A stretch of 15,825 bases of DNA from an uncultured Roseburia sp. (GTDB lineage: Bacteria > Bacillota > Clostridia > Lachnospirales > Lachnospiraceae). Made by a program: the position numbers and the translations under genes. Below the pieces are notes generated by a model that was given only the letters and a program-made list of their open reading frames with translations, had not been told where the DNA came from and ran no database searches. Location: assembly GCA_934358955.1 (NCBI GenBank), contig CAKRLC010000066.1:1-15825 (forward strand), read 5' to 3'. The first letter of the stretch is position 1; each line of letters opens with the position of its first letter. Shown in pieces: positions 5,994 to 12,043 of the stretch.

Positions 5994-6976
5994 GTATTGT
6001 GTGCATGGATGACGTAGAGGAAGAGGACTTGAAATGGTTGTATTGTCCTTATATCCCACGAGGAAAAGTAACTTTATGCTCTGCTTACCCCGGATCTGGT
6101 AAAACATGGGTCATGTGCTATGCGGTGGCGTGCGTGTCCGTTGGAAAACAATTTTTTGATATTTGCCCGTTCGACGCAATACCAGAAAATGCAATATACA
6201 TCACGGCAGAAGATGGCTTGGGCGATACAATAAAAAAACGGTTAAAGGCGTGCGGTGCAGATATGACAAAAGTATATTCTATCAGAGATCCAGACGCAGA
6301 AATGACTTTTGACAATCCCAAATTAGAGGAGATTATAAAAGAAATTTCACCGGCTCTTTTAGTTATGGATCCTATGCAGGCGTACATAGGCGAAAATGTA
6401 GAAATGAATGCAGCTAATAAGACACGTCCTATGCTTTCTCGCTTAGTATCTCTCGCAGAGAAATATAATGTAGCCATTGTTTTGGTATGCCATTTTAATA
6501 AAAACAGCAAGGGTGATTCTATTACAAGAATAATTGGATCAATGGATATTGTCGGAGTTGGAAGAAGTGCAATAGCAATCGGGAACGTACCTAACAAGGA
6601 AAGACAAAAATATATGAGCCATGAAAAAAGCAGCAACGCAGAGCACGGAAAAACAAAGCTATTTCACATAGACCCAGATAACGGCGGGATTGTTTTCGAT
6701 GGAGAAAGCAATTTGCTTATGGAAGATTATAATATCTTAAAACGAGATAATCATCGAAAGAATAGCGACATTGCAGCGGCAAAGCTGTTTTTATTAGATC
6801 AGATGCCGGACGGAAAGAGACTTGCAAGCGAGTTGAAAACACTTGGAGAAGCAAATGGGTTTTCTTATGATACGCTGAACCGGGCAAGGAATGAGTTAAA
6901 CATAAAAAGCCAGAAAGATGGTTTTGGTGGGAAATGTTATTGGATAAAAGAAGATTTACCAAGCGACACCCAATAA
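5897..6976 (+). CDS. RepA-like AAA/RecA-fold ATPase (replication protein candidate)
   Basis: A 359-aa P-loop ATPase of the RepA/AAA_25 type found in phages, plasmids and integrative elements, where it acts as a replicative helicase or initiator. Visible motifs are a lead-in CPYIPRGKVTL, Walker A AYPGSGKT (residues 63-70), YITAEDG (101-107), Walker B LLVMDP (154-159), the VCHFNKNS sensor region (197-204) and SAIAIGNV. A C-terminal winged-helix-like domain (about 285-352) follows, with a LASELKTLGEANGFSYDTLN stretch. GTG at 5897 is the likely start: MANESVLKQFTAEQLLNAAE is a normal beginning for the family, with AAAGGATGG 12 nt upstream. The downstream ATG at 6005 lacks an SD and would drop conserved lead-in residues. 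It is followed at once by an iteron array, supporting a role in replicating the excised element. Confidence 0.88.
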   Translation: MANESVLKQFTAEQLLNAAENKINGTSESSSISIVCMDDVEEEDLKWLYCPYIPRGKVTLCSAYPGSGKTWVMCYAVACVSVGKQFFDICPFDAIPENAIYITAEDGLGDTIKKRLKACGADMTKVYSIRDPDAEMTFDNPKLEEIIKEISPALLVMDPMQAYIGENVEMNAANKTRPMLSRLVSLAEKYNVAIVLVCHFNKNSKGDSITRIIGSMDIVGVGRSAIAIGNVPNKERQKYMSHEKSSNAEHGKTKLFHIDPDNGGIVFDGESNLLMEDYNILKRDNHRKNSDIAAAKLFLLDQMPDGKRLASELKTLGEANGFSYDTLNRARNELNIKSQKDGFGGKCYWIKEDLPSDTQ

Positions 6977-6977
6977 C

Positions 6978-7147
6978 TGCAAAATATGATAAAAAATATT
7001 ATATTTATAAGGTTTATACATATTTTGCAAAGTGCAAAGTATGTGCAAAGTATGGAAGAATGCAAAATGTAAAGATTTTACATATTTTGCAATAAGCAAA
7101 GTATGTAAGAGCGTTGATTTTACAAGGGTTTACATACATATTTTGCA
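6978..7147. repeat. Iteron array, candidate replication origin
   Basis: Eight copies of a 11-13-bp unit with consensus TACATAYTTTGCA occur in 170 bp in both orientations. Forward: 7017-7029, 7079-7091, 7135-7147 (all identical, TACATATTTTGCA). Reverse: 6978-6988, 7033-7044, 7044-7054, 7061-7071 and 7095-7107. The copies at 7079-7091 and 7095-7107 form a near-perfect inverted repeat with a 3-nt centre. The segment is very A/T rich and directly follows the RepA-like ATPase gene, the usual place for an iteron origin. Binding as a transcriptional operator for the next genes is an alternative. Confidence 0.8.
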
Positions 7148-7182
7148 ATAGGGGGATGTCTCTTAGAGAAAGGGAAGATGTA

Positions 7183-7533
7183 ATGAGAAAGAAATTTGTT
7201 ATTTTTTATTCAGAAAACGGATTGATAGACAAAATAGGTATCTGGCAGAAAATGAGCAACAACGGAAAGCGTGCGATGATAGAATTTGTAGATTACCTTG
7301 ATATGTTGATTGCTTGCGATTTAGGAAAACACCTTGACACACGTTATAAAAGTAGGGTTGTTGAAAATTGTGTATGGCTGGATATGGAAGATCTGCATAA
7401 TAGTAAACACAGTTTTGTTGAACTGAGAGATGAACAACTATTGAAAGATGCTTTTATTAAGAGTGAGCAACAGCGAGATATAGAAAAACTGAAAGGTGAT
7501 GGTGTTTTGAATTATGACAGATCCAGAACTTAA
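7183..7533 (+). CDS. Hypothetical protein of the early operon
   Basis: 116 aa from the ATG at 7183, preceded by AAAGGGAAG at 5 nt. An upstream in-frame ATG at 7156 has its G-run directly abutting and is less likely, and a TTG at 7114 lies within the iterons. It is a soluble, mixed-charge protein without a signal peptide or membrane segment; aromatic/hydrophobic clusters include KKFVIFYSENGLIDKIGIWQ. I do not recognise the family. The 3' end overlaps the next gene by 20 nt, and it lies immediately downstream of the probable origin. Confidence 0.65.
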   Translation: MRKKFVIFYSENGLIDKIGIWQKMSNNGKRAMIEFVDYLDMLIACDLGKHLDTRYKSRVVENCVWLDMEDLHNSKHSFVELRDEQLLKDAFIKSEQQRDIEKLKGDGVLNYDRSRT

Positions 7534-7717
7534 AAAGATTTACAACCTCTACTTAGACCTCTGGAAGATGACCAGAGAACACCACGGAGCAAAGACTGAG
7601 GAAGAATACACTGCATTGACGGACAGAGCAGCGGAGCTTGTGGAGAAGTACGGAGCAGGGACCAGGAGCATAATACTTGATGCACTGGAATTGATAGAGA
7701 GGAGAATTGAAAAGTGA
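7514..7717 (+). CDS. Small hypothetical protein
   Basis: 67 aa, entirely helical in appearance and mixed-charge (MTDPELKKIYNLYLDLWKMT start, then AAELVEKYG and LELIERRIEK). No known motif. The ATG lies inside the end of the preceding gene with a weak AAAGGTGATGG about 12 nt upstream, so translation is probably coupled. Its stop overlaps the GTG of the next gene (GTGA), so these small genes form one tight operon. Confidence 0.65.
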   Translation: MTDPELKKIYNLYLDLWKMTREHHGAKTEEEYTALTDRAAELVEKYGAGTRSIILDALELIERRIEK

Positions 7718-7956
7718 GGAATGATGATTACATCTTAAAAGAGCTTGCAAAGCTTACAATTGCAGAGATTGAAGCGGTAAAGAAAAGGTATAAAGCCATG
7801 TACCCGGATGATCACACTTACTGCACATTGTGCGAGATTGCAAGGAATAAAAAGTTGTCAGACGTGAGAAGAAATGACTTTATGCGTGTTCTGGCAGAAC
7901 TTAAAAACGCCCCGGACGGTGCGGCAACACCATCACAGGGCAACGTAACACAATAA
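7714..7956 (+). CDS. Small hypothetical protein
   Basis: 80 aa starting at a GTG that overlaps the previous stop by 4 bp; GAGAGGAGAA lies about 7-10 nt upstream. The sequence is helical with an RYKAMYPDDHTYCTLCEIAR segment whose Cys-x2-Cys is a possible but unpaired metal-knuckle half. The C-terminus is low-complexity (DGAATPSQGNVTQ). I recognise no function. Confidence 0.65.
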   Translation: MRNDDYILKELAKLTIAEIEAVKKRYKAMYPDDHTYCTLCEIARNKKLSDVRRNDFMRVLAELKNAPDGAATPSQGNVTQ

Positions 7957-8015
7957 CCTTACACAAAGTCCGGTTACGTCTGCATTGTAGCAGATTCCGG
8001 CAGAAAGGAAAAGAT

Positions 8016-8207
8016 ATGGATTTAAAAAAATTAATAGAAGAGGTTATGGATGCCTTAGCAGAAAACGGATCTGATACATATTTGCAATTTAAATTAATGA
8101 TTAAAGCAAGTGCAGCAGAAAGCGGACATGATGCAGTTATCCGATTATGGGATAAAATATTTGCTGAAGCAGACAGTAAAAGACCGTTATTGCTGGAAAT
8201 ACACTAA
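8016..8207 (+). CDS. Small acidic hypothetical protein
   Basis: 63 aa, helical, with a hydrophobic/charged alternation (MDLKKLIEEVMDALAENGSD start). The ATG is preceded by CAGAAAGGAAAAG at good spacing. It sits 59 bp after the previous gene and 12 bp before the peptidase gene, so probably belongs to the same transcript. No family recognised. Position next to the ImmA-like gene leaves open a regulatory role, but nothing in the sequence shows it. Confidence 0.6.
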   Translation: MDLKKLIEEVMDALAENGSDTYLQFKLMIKASAAESGHDAVIRLWDKIFAEADSKRPLLLEIH

Positions 8208-8219
8208 GGGGTGGTACAT

Positions 8220-8522
8220 ATGGACAAAGGAGAGAAATTTATGAAGTTGATGCACTTAGCAACACAAAATCAAATTGCGGTAAAATTCGTACCGTTCCAG
8301 GTATCATTTGCCCGCCTTAAAGGAACCCAGCAGGGGATGAGAATGGGAATTTCTCAAAATCTGCAAACTATCGAGGATGTAAATTACAATCTGGCGCATG
8401 AACTGGCGCACGCCTATCTGCATTATGATAAAGGTGACACTATTAACAGTGCTATGCATGAGCAATACGAGGAACAGGCAGACAGAGCGGCAAAGATGTT
8501 ACTGGATTTACTGAATATATAA
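8220..8522 (+). CDS. ImmA/IrrE-family zinc metallopeptidase (short form)
   Basis: A 100-aa zincin-like protein with NLAHELAHAYLHYDKGD; the HELAH motif (residues 60-64) supplies two zinc histidines and the catalytic glutamate, and the downstream YEEQADRAAKMLL helix carries an acidic third-ligand candidate near residue 84-86. This is the ImmA/IrrE signature: such enzymes cleave XRE repressors to induce ICEBs1-like elements and phages. Start ATG 8220 follows AAGGGGTGG at 5 nt; ATG 8241 also has a strong SD (AAAGGAGAG), so a 93-aa product is possible. It is close to the minimal length for the family. The probable substrate is the repressor at 4651-5040, some 3 kb away in the opposite operon, instead of the usual adjacent gene. 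Confidence 0.85.
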   Translation: MDKGEKFMKLMHLATQNQIAVKFVPFQVSFARLKGTQQGMRMGISQNLQTIEDVNYNLAHELAHAYLHYDKGDTINSAMHEQYEEQADRAAKMLLDLLNI

Positions 8523-8566
8523 GAGCGGATGCGCCTGGAATGATAAAGAACCCTAAGCCAATGAGA

Positions 8567-8597
8567 GCCTATTGCAGAAATGCAGTAGGCTTTTGTT
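8567..8597 (+). terminator. Terminator after the early operon
   Basis: GCCTATTGCA (8567-8576) pairs with TGCAGTAGGC (8581-8590), with one G-T pair, closing a GAAA tetraloop, followed by TTTTGTT. It ends 75 bp after the peptidase gene and separates early genes from the late-type module. Confidence 0.7.
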
Positions 8598-8806
8598 GTG
8601 TCCAGAAAGTGAAACGAACGTTTCAAACCGAACGCTAAAGCGAACGAATGGTAGTTGCATATGGTTGCATATCCGAACGTATAGAAGTTGAAAGAACATG
8701 ACATCTGGAGCATGTCAGAAGTGAAACGGATGTTGAAAAATGTTGAATATATAAAGATATAGGATGTTAACATTTGATAACATATAGAAAAATGTTGCAT
8801 GACACA
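8598..8806. promoter_or_regulatory. Repeat-rich control region before the capsid module
   Basis: No gene is supported on either strand between the early terminator and the next CDS. The stretch holds four CGAACG copies (8615, 8629, 8641, 8674), one within the palindrome GAAACG-AA-CGTTTC (8611-8624), tandem GTTGCATAT at 8654-8662 and 8664-8672 (10-bp period), and TGACAT-N7-ATGTCA (8699-8717). The element of ATGGTTGCATAT at 8661-8672 recurs exactly at 10573-10584, upstream of the sigma gene. This is the pattern expected of activator or sigma-binding sites for late genes; what binds is unknown. Confidence 0.55.
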
Positions 8807-8835
8807 TTGGCACAAAATACAATGCATGATATGTT
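8807..8835 (+). promoter_or_regulatory. Candidate promoter of the capsid module
   Basis: TTGGCA (8807-8812), 17 bp, TATGTT (8830-8835), 31 bp before the ATG at 8866. The -35 is 5/6 and the -10 is 4/6, so it is probably weak unless activated, which fits the repeat cluster just upstream. Confidence 0.5.
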
Positions 8836-8865
8836 ATCATGAATTTACAGAAAGGTAGTGGAAAC

Positions 8866-9138
8866 ATGACACAGAATAAAAAGTATGTTTTTATGTTGCA
8901 AAACAGATGCCAGGATATGAAACGCAGGGAATTACAGAGCATGGCAGATCAGATTGATCCGGTGATCGGTGAGATCCTGTTTTATTCATTCATGCATCAG
9001 GCATCTTTCGAAGCAGTGGAAAAGCGCGAAGCGATGAACGGACGCGTTGTTCCAGTGAGCAGACGGAGTTTTTATCGCAAGCGTAAGCGGTATATACAGG
9101 ATATAGAGCAGCATCTGGCTGCCGCAGGGAATGCGTGA
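8866..9138 (+). CDS. Small basic protein, possible late-gene regulator
   Basis: 90 aa from the ATG at 8866 with AAAGGTAGTGGAAAC before it; an in-frame ATG at 8839 has no SD. It is basic, with a helical middle (ELQSMADQIDPVIGEILFYS) and a C-terminal VSRRSFYRKRKRYIQDIEQH that resembles the recognition helix of ArpU/RinA- or sigma-region-4-like phage regulators. It is the first gene of the module that leads to scaffold and capsid genes, the place where many Firmicute phages carry a late activator or small terminase. The family resemblance is weak and the call tentative; a small-terminase or DNA-packaging-adaptor role cannot be excluded. Confidence 0.6.
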   Translation: MTQNKKYVFMLQNRCQDMKRRELQSMADQIDPVIGEILFYSFMHQASFEAVEKREAMNGRVVPVSRRSFYRKRKRYIQDIEQHLAAAGNA

Positions 9139-9209
9139 CAATCCACCCTTACGCGGGGAAAAGCGGAAATTAGCCTATTTCGGGCGTAAAATGAAAGGAT
9201 GGTAAATTT

Positions 9210-9659
9210 ATGGACAATTTACAGAACACCTCACAAGAAGGAACACAGACAGGCGCAGAGGGTAAGACATTCACGCAGGATGATGTCAACCGTATTGTGC
9301 AGGAGAGACTTGCCAAAGAGAAAGGCAGGGCATCCAGTAACGAGGATTTTGAGAAGAAAGCCGCAGAGCTGGAAAAGAGATCAACGGAGCTTGATGCAAG
9401 AGAACACAGGCTCAACGCTGTAACTGCTTTACGTAATGCCGGATATCCGGATGAATTGGCGGACGTGATGAGATGCAGCAACGAAGACGAATTAAAGAAG
9501 TCAATGGAAATCATTGACAAGATCATTAAAGAAAGAACCCCGGAAGGCTGGTCAAAGGAGCTGGAGTCGAAGCGGTCAAGGATCGTATTTTCTGCACCAA
9601 TCCACACACTGCCGGAAGATGGCGGCATACGGTCGGCTATGGGGCTGAGAGGAAAATAA
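9210..9659 (+). CDS. Phage capsid scaffolding protein (DUF4355-type)
   Basis: 149 aa, highly charged and helical, with the typical N-terminal KTFTQDDVNRIVQERLAKEK block (residues 19-38), a coiled-coil centre (about 45-70: KKAAELEKRSTELDAREHRL) and a C-terminal region before the usual positively charged end. Such proteins line the inside of procapsids and guide coat assembly, then leave. AAAGGATGG lies 7 nt before the ATG. It stops 3 bp before the major capsid gene, the fixed order scaffold-coat of Firmicute siphophages. In those phages a portal and head-morphogenesis gene come just before; here there is only a 71-bp gap with a short imperfect hairpin. Confidence 0.88.
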   Translation: MDNLQNTSQEGTQTGAEGKTFTQDDVNRIVQERLAKEKGRASSNEDFEKKAAELEKRSTELDAREHRLNAVTALRNAGYPDELADVMRCSNEDELKKSMEIIDKIIKERTPEGWSKELESKRSRIVFSAPIHTLPEDGGIRSAMGLRGK

Positions 9660-9662
9660 AAC

Positions 9663-10511
9663 ATGGCAATTGATTTAGTTACTCAATATCTACCATACGT
9701 AGATGAAATTTTTGCGACAGAAAGTAAAAAATCACTGGTTACAAATCAGGATTTTGCATGGACAGGCGCGCACACAGTAAAGGTTTATAAGATTGGTACC
9801 GGAGACATGCAGGACTATGACCGCGACGGAACTGGAAGTGGGGCGAAAGGTGGCTCACGCTACGGAACAATCCAGAACCTCGATGCAACTACAGAAGAAT
9901 TTACGCTTAAGAATGACAGATCTTTCACATTTGCGATCGATAAACTTGATACGGACGAGACAGCGCAGCAGCTTGCAGGGGCTACGGCACTGGCCAGACA
10001 GCAGAGAGAGATCATTATACCGGAGGTTGATTCCTATGTATATGGAGTAATGGCAGCAGGAGCCGGAACAAAGCCGGCGGCGGTAACACTTACACCGGAA
10101 AATATTTATGATGAGATCACCAAGGGAACGAATACGCTTGACAATGCAGAAGTTCCGGAAGAGGGGCGTGCTATTATCGTGTCTCCGGATGTGTACAGGA
10201 TCATGAAGAAGTCAAAAGATATTGTTATGGAAACTGACATTGACAGCGAGTTGAGAAAAAGAGGTGTCGTTTCTAACCTTGACGGCGCTGTGGTTATCAA
10301 AGTCCCGGCTGTAAGACTTCCGGAAAAATGTGGCTTTATTATGTGTCACTCATGCGCAACGGTGGCACCTACGAAGCTTGAGGATTATAAAATTCATTCA
10401 GATCCGCCTGGAATCAGTGGCTCACTGGTAGAGGGGCGAATCTGCTACGATGCTTTCATACTGGATAATAAAAAGAAAGCAATTTACTACCAGGAGCTTG
10501 CAGAAGCTTAA
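9663..10511 (+). CDS. Phage major capsid protein (HK97-fold type)
   Basis: 282 aa, the expected size for the coat protein paired with DUF4355 scaffolds. Features match the family: a short N-arm (MAIDLVTQYLPYVDEIFATE), an extended E-loop-like stretch rich in Gly and Asp (GDMQDYDRDGTGSGAKGGSR), the TEEFTLKNDRSFTFAIDKLD strand, the GRAIIVSPDVYRIMKKS helix region and a C-terminal P-domain ending SLVEGRICYDAFILDNKKKA. There is no N-terminal protease-cleaved delta domain, consistent with a separate scaffold. The RBS AGAGGAAAAT precedes the ATG. The frame is intact. It would form the icosahedral shell of an element particle; the element carries no other head gene, so portal and packaging motor must come from elsewhere. 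Confidence 0.9.
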   Translation: MAIDLVTQYLPYVDEIFATESKKSLVTNQDFAWTGAHTVKVYKIGTGDMQDYDRDGTGSGAKGGSRYGTIQNLDATTEEFTLKNDRSFTFAIDKLDTDETAQQLAGATALARQQREIIIPEVDSYVYGVMAAGAGTKPAAVTLTPENIYDEITKGTNTLDNAEVPEEGRAIIVSPDVYRIMKKSKDIVMETDIDSELRKRGVVSNLDGAVVIKVPAVRLPEKCGFIMCHSCATVAPTKLEDYKIHSDPPGISGSLVEGRICYDAFILDNKKKAIYYQELAEA

Positions 10512-10614
10512 ACAGATATTGACCGGGAGCACGCGTCCGGCTGATATAAAAACTTGCCGGACATATTCCGGTATGGTTGCATATTCACAGCATAAATTAT
10601 TTTTTTTGTAGAAT

Positions 10615-10650
10615 TGCCCCGCATTGATTTGTTCAGTGTGGGGCAGTTTT
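10615..10650 (+). terminator. Hairpin between capsid and sigma genes
   Basis: TGCCCCGCA (10615-10623) pairs with TGTGGGGCA (10637-10645) with one G-T pair, followed by GTTTT. The T tract is short, so it may be a partial terminator that lowers transcription into the sigma gene. A third GTTGCATAT copy lies just upstream (10576-10584). Confidence 0.5.
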
Positions 10651-10668
10651 ATGCCGGGAGGGATGGAC

Positions 10669-11529
10669 ATGACAAACGAGGAGCTTGTAACAGAGATTAG
10701 GGAAGGAAGAAACCAGACGGAAAACATGGCGCGGCTGTGGGAGCAGAATAAAAGATTTGTTGCAAAGAAAGCGCATCATTACAAATTTTATGCAGAATAT
10801 GATGACTTGATGCAGGAGGGATATCTGGCGTTGGTTAATGCGGTCAGTAAATATGATCCGGCGGTTGGTGTGCGTTTTATCACATTTGCATCTTACTGCC
10901 TCGATGCGGTTATGAGCAGATATGTAAGTCGGCAGAACATAATAAGGCTTCCAGTGGTTGAATATACGATGAACGTAAAATATAGTCGTGCTGTAAATGC
11001 CATCCAGGCAGATACCGGCAGAGAGCCGACGAGAGACGAGATAAAGAAGGCTTTAGGCGTTGACGATGGGAAATTAGACCAGATAGAGAAAAACGTCTGT
11101 ATGGGGAATATGGCAAGCCTTGACGCGGTACAGTTTGATGAAGAGAACCGAACACTTGCGGAAAGCATACCAGATACGTATAATGACATAGATGAACTAG
11201 TTGATAATTTATACAGGCAGGAGCTTAGAAAAACACTTTGGAAAATGGTTGCTGATCTGCCGCCGGTACAAAGTGAAGTATTATACAAGAGATATGAGCA
11301 GGGACAGACATTAAAAGAGATAGAAGCGGAGACCGGGACCGACTGGGGAAAGGTGAGCAGGATCGAAAGCAGTGCACTGCATACACTCCGAAACGGCAGG
11401 AACGGGAGAACCTTGAGACCATTCTATGACGTATACGGCGCGGCATTGAAAGGGAATGGCGCGGGAGCATTCCGGCGGACAAATACGAGCTCTACAGAGC
11501 GGGCAGCACTTGAGCTGGTGGAGCCGTAA
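10669..11529 (+). CDS. Element-encoded sigma-70-family RNA polymerase sigma factor
   Basis: 286 aa from the ATG at 10669, chosen because GGGAGGG sits 7 nt upstream (the ATG at 10663 is too close). Region 2 spans about residues 20-92, including DDLMQEGYLALVNAVSKYDP and GVRFITFASYCLDAVM. Region 3 spans about 95-145 (AIQADTGREPTRDEIKKALG). Region 4 spans about 185-243 with an HTH (TLKEIEAETGTDWGKVSRIE). A 40-residue tail ending FRRTNTSSTERAALELVEP follows. There is no region 1.1, so it is an alternative-type sigma. Being the last gene of the element, downstream of the capsid gene, it likely redirects RNA polymerase to element or helper late promoters, but its target sequence is unknown. The frame is intact. 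Confidence 0.88.
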   Translation: MTNEELVTEIREGRNQTENMARLWEQNKRFVAKKAHHYKFYAEYDDLMQEGYLALVNAVSKYDPAVGVRFITFASYCLDAVMSRYVSRQNIIRLPVVEYTMNVKYSRAVNAIQADTGREPTRDEIKKALGVDDGKLDQIEKNVCMGNMASLDAVQFDEENRTLAESIPDTYNDIDELVDNLYRQELRKTLWKMVADLPPVQSEVLYKRYEQGQTLKEIEAETGTDWGKVSRIESSALHTLRNGRNGRTLRPFYDVYGAALKGNGAGAFRRTNTSSTERAALELVEP

Positions 11530-11534
11530 ATCTG

Positions 11535-11559
11535 TGATACTATTATGATACTGATAATT
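11535..11559. promoter_or_regulatory. Right candidate arm-type integrase sites
   Basis: TGATACTATTATGATACTGA and the following bases align with the left-end pair at 2693-2718 with few differences and in the same orientation. They lie about 95 bp inside attR. The remaining 11560-11653 has no gene; TGTTTTCC and GGAAAACA form a spaced 8-bp inverted repeat there. Confidence 0.5.
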
Positions 11560-11653
11560 GTAACAGAGCTTATAAAATGCATGAAAAGCAGTGTTTTCCG
11601 GATGGAAAATAGCTATGAATAATGAAAATATGATGTGGAAAACAGCAACTAAG

Positions 11654-11726
11654 AAAAGAGCGTCTTGCACAGATGAAATAACATAGTGTAAAAAATAAGG
11701 GCTTCCGAATAGGGAAGCCTTTATTT
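11654..11726 (+). repeat. attR: right copy of the 73-bp repeat, with a 28-bp valS 3' fragment
   Basis: Identical to 2621-2693. It contains a duplicated valS end (11654-11681, in frame only with itself and not translated) and a second terminator hairpin (11697-11726), here with a longer T run continuing to 11729. This copy stops rightward transcription leaving the element before it reaches the sporulation-linked genes. Confidence 0.95.
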
Positions 11727-11806
11727 TTTGCATGGGTCATAGCAGAAAAAGAAAAATGCTGTCGATGAAAAATAGGCTAAATTCATAGAATTTTAAGAAA
11801 ATAGCG

Positions 11807-11835
11807 TTGAATCTGCAGGGGTGGTATATTATAAT
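11807..11835 (+). promoter_or_regulatory. Sigma-A promoter for the small ORF-TPR unit
   Basis: TTGAAT (11807-11812), 17 bp, TATAAT (11830-11835), in chromosomal DNA 81 bp to the right of attR. The -35 is 5/6 and the -10 perfect. The 11836-12043 leader holds no gene with a standard start; an open frame without ATG/GTG/TTG near its beginning (about 11910-12047) ends in a TGA that overlaps the next ATG. Confidence 0.75.
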
Positions 11836-12043
11836 CAATTGAGTAATAAAAAATACATGTAGAATTTACCTGGCAGAGCACATGTGGGATACTGCTGGGT
11901 AAGAAATGATTTGGATCATACAATAAGAAGAAAATTATTTTATATTTAGATGAGATAAAGAGAATTTGCCAGAATGAGGCAGATGAATGGACAGAAGAAA
12001 TAAGAGCAATGGCAAAGCATGAATCAGGAAGGGAAGACGGAAA

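Larger units (their letters stand above)
2621..11726. mobile_element. 9.03-kb integrated element at the 3' end of valS (phage-satellite or minimal-prophage type)
   Basis: Seen directly: a 73-bp perfect direct repeat bounds the segment, an integrase gene lies 16 bp inside the left copy and reads outward, and everything between is phage/satellite-type content. This comprises a divergent repressor switch, RepA-like ATPase, iterons, ImmA-like peptidase, scaffold, major capsid protein and sigma factor. The repeat-to-repeat period is 9,033 bp, which would be the size of the excised circle. There are no conjugation genes, terminase, portal, tail or lysis genes, so it is neither a self-sufficient phage nor a conjugative element as it stands. 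Known satellites such as PICIs share the order integrase, repressor, replication initiator/origin, then capsid-interfering genes; classification as a satellite is inference. A degraded prophage is the main alternative, but no broken gene is visible. Confidence 0.9.

Noticed and set aside
6978..7147. CRISPR array
   Set aside because: Units are only 11-13 bp, in both orientations with irregular spacing, and no cas genes are near; iterons fit better.
8423..8827. 134-codon minus-strand frame across the late control region
   Set aside because: Rich in Cys/Phe/Ser from A/T-rich reverse reading, overlaps the peptidase gene and a terminator, no SD.
11654..11681. Truncated second valS gene
   Set aside because: Only 28 bp within the attachment repeat; it is the duplicated core, not a pseudogene from gene decay.
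2621..11726. Integrative conjugative element
   Set aside because: No relaxase, coupling protein or type IV secretion gene in 9 kb.
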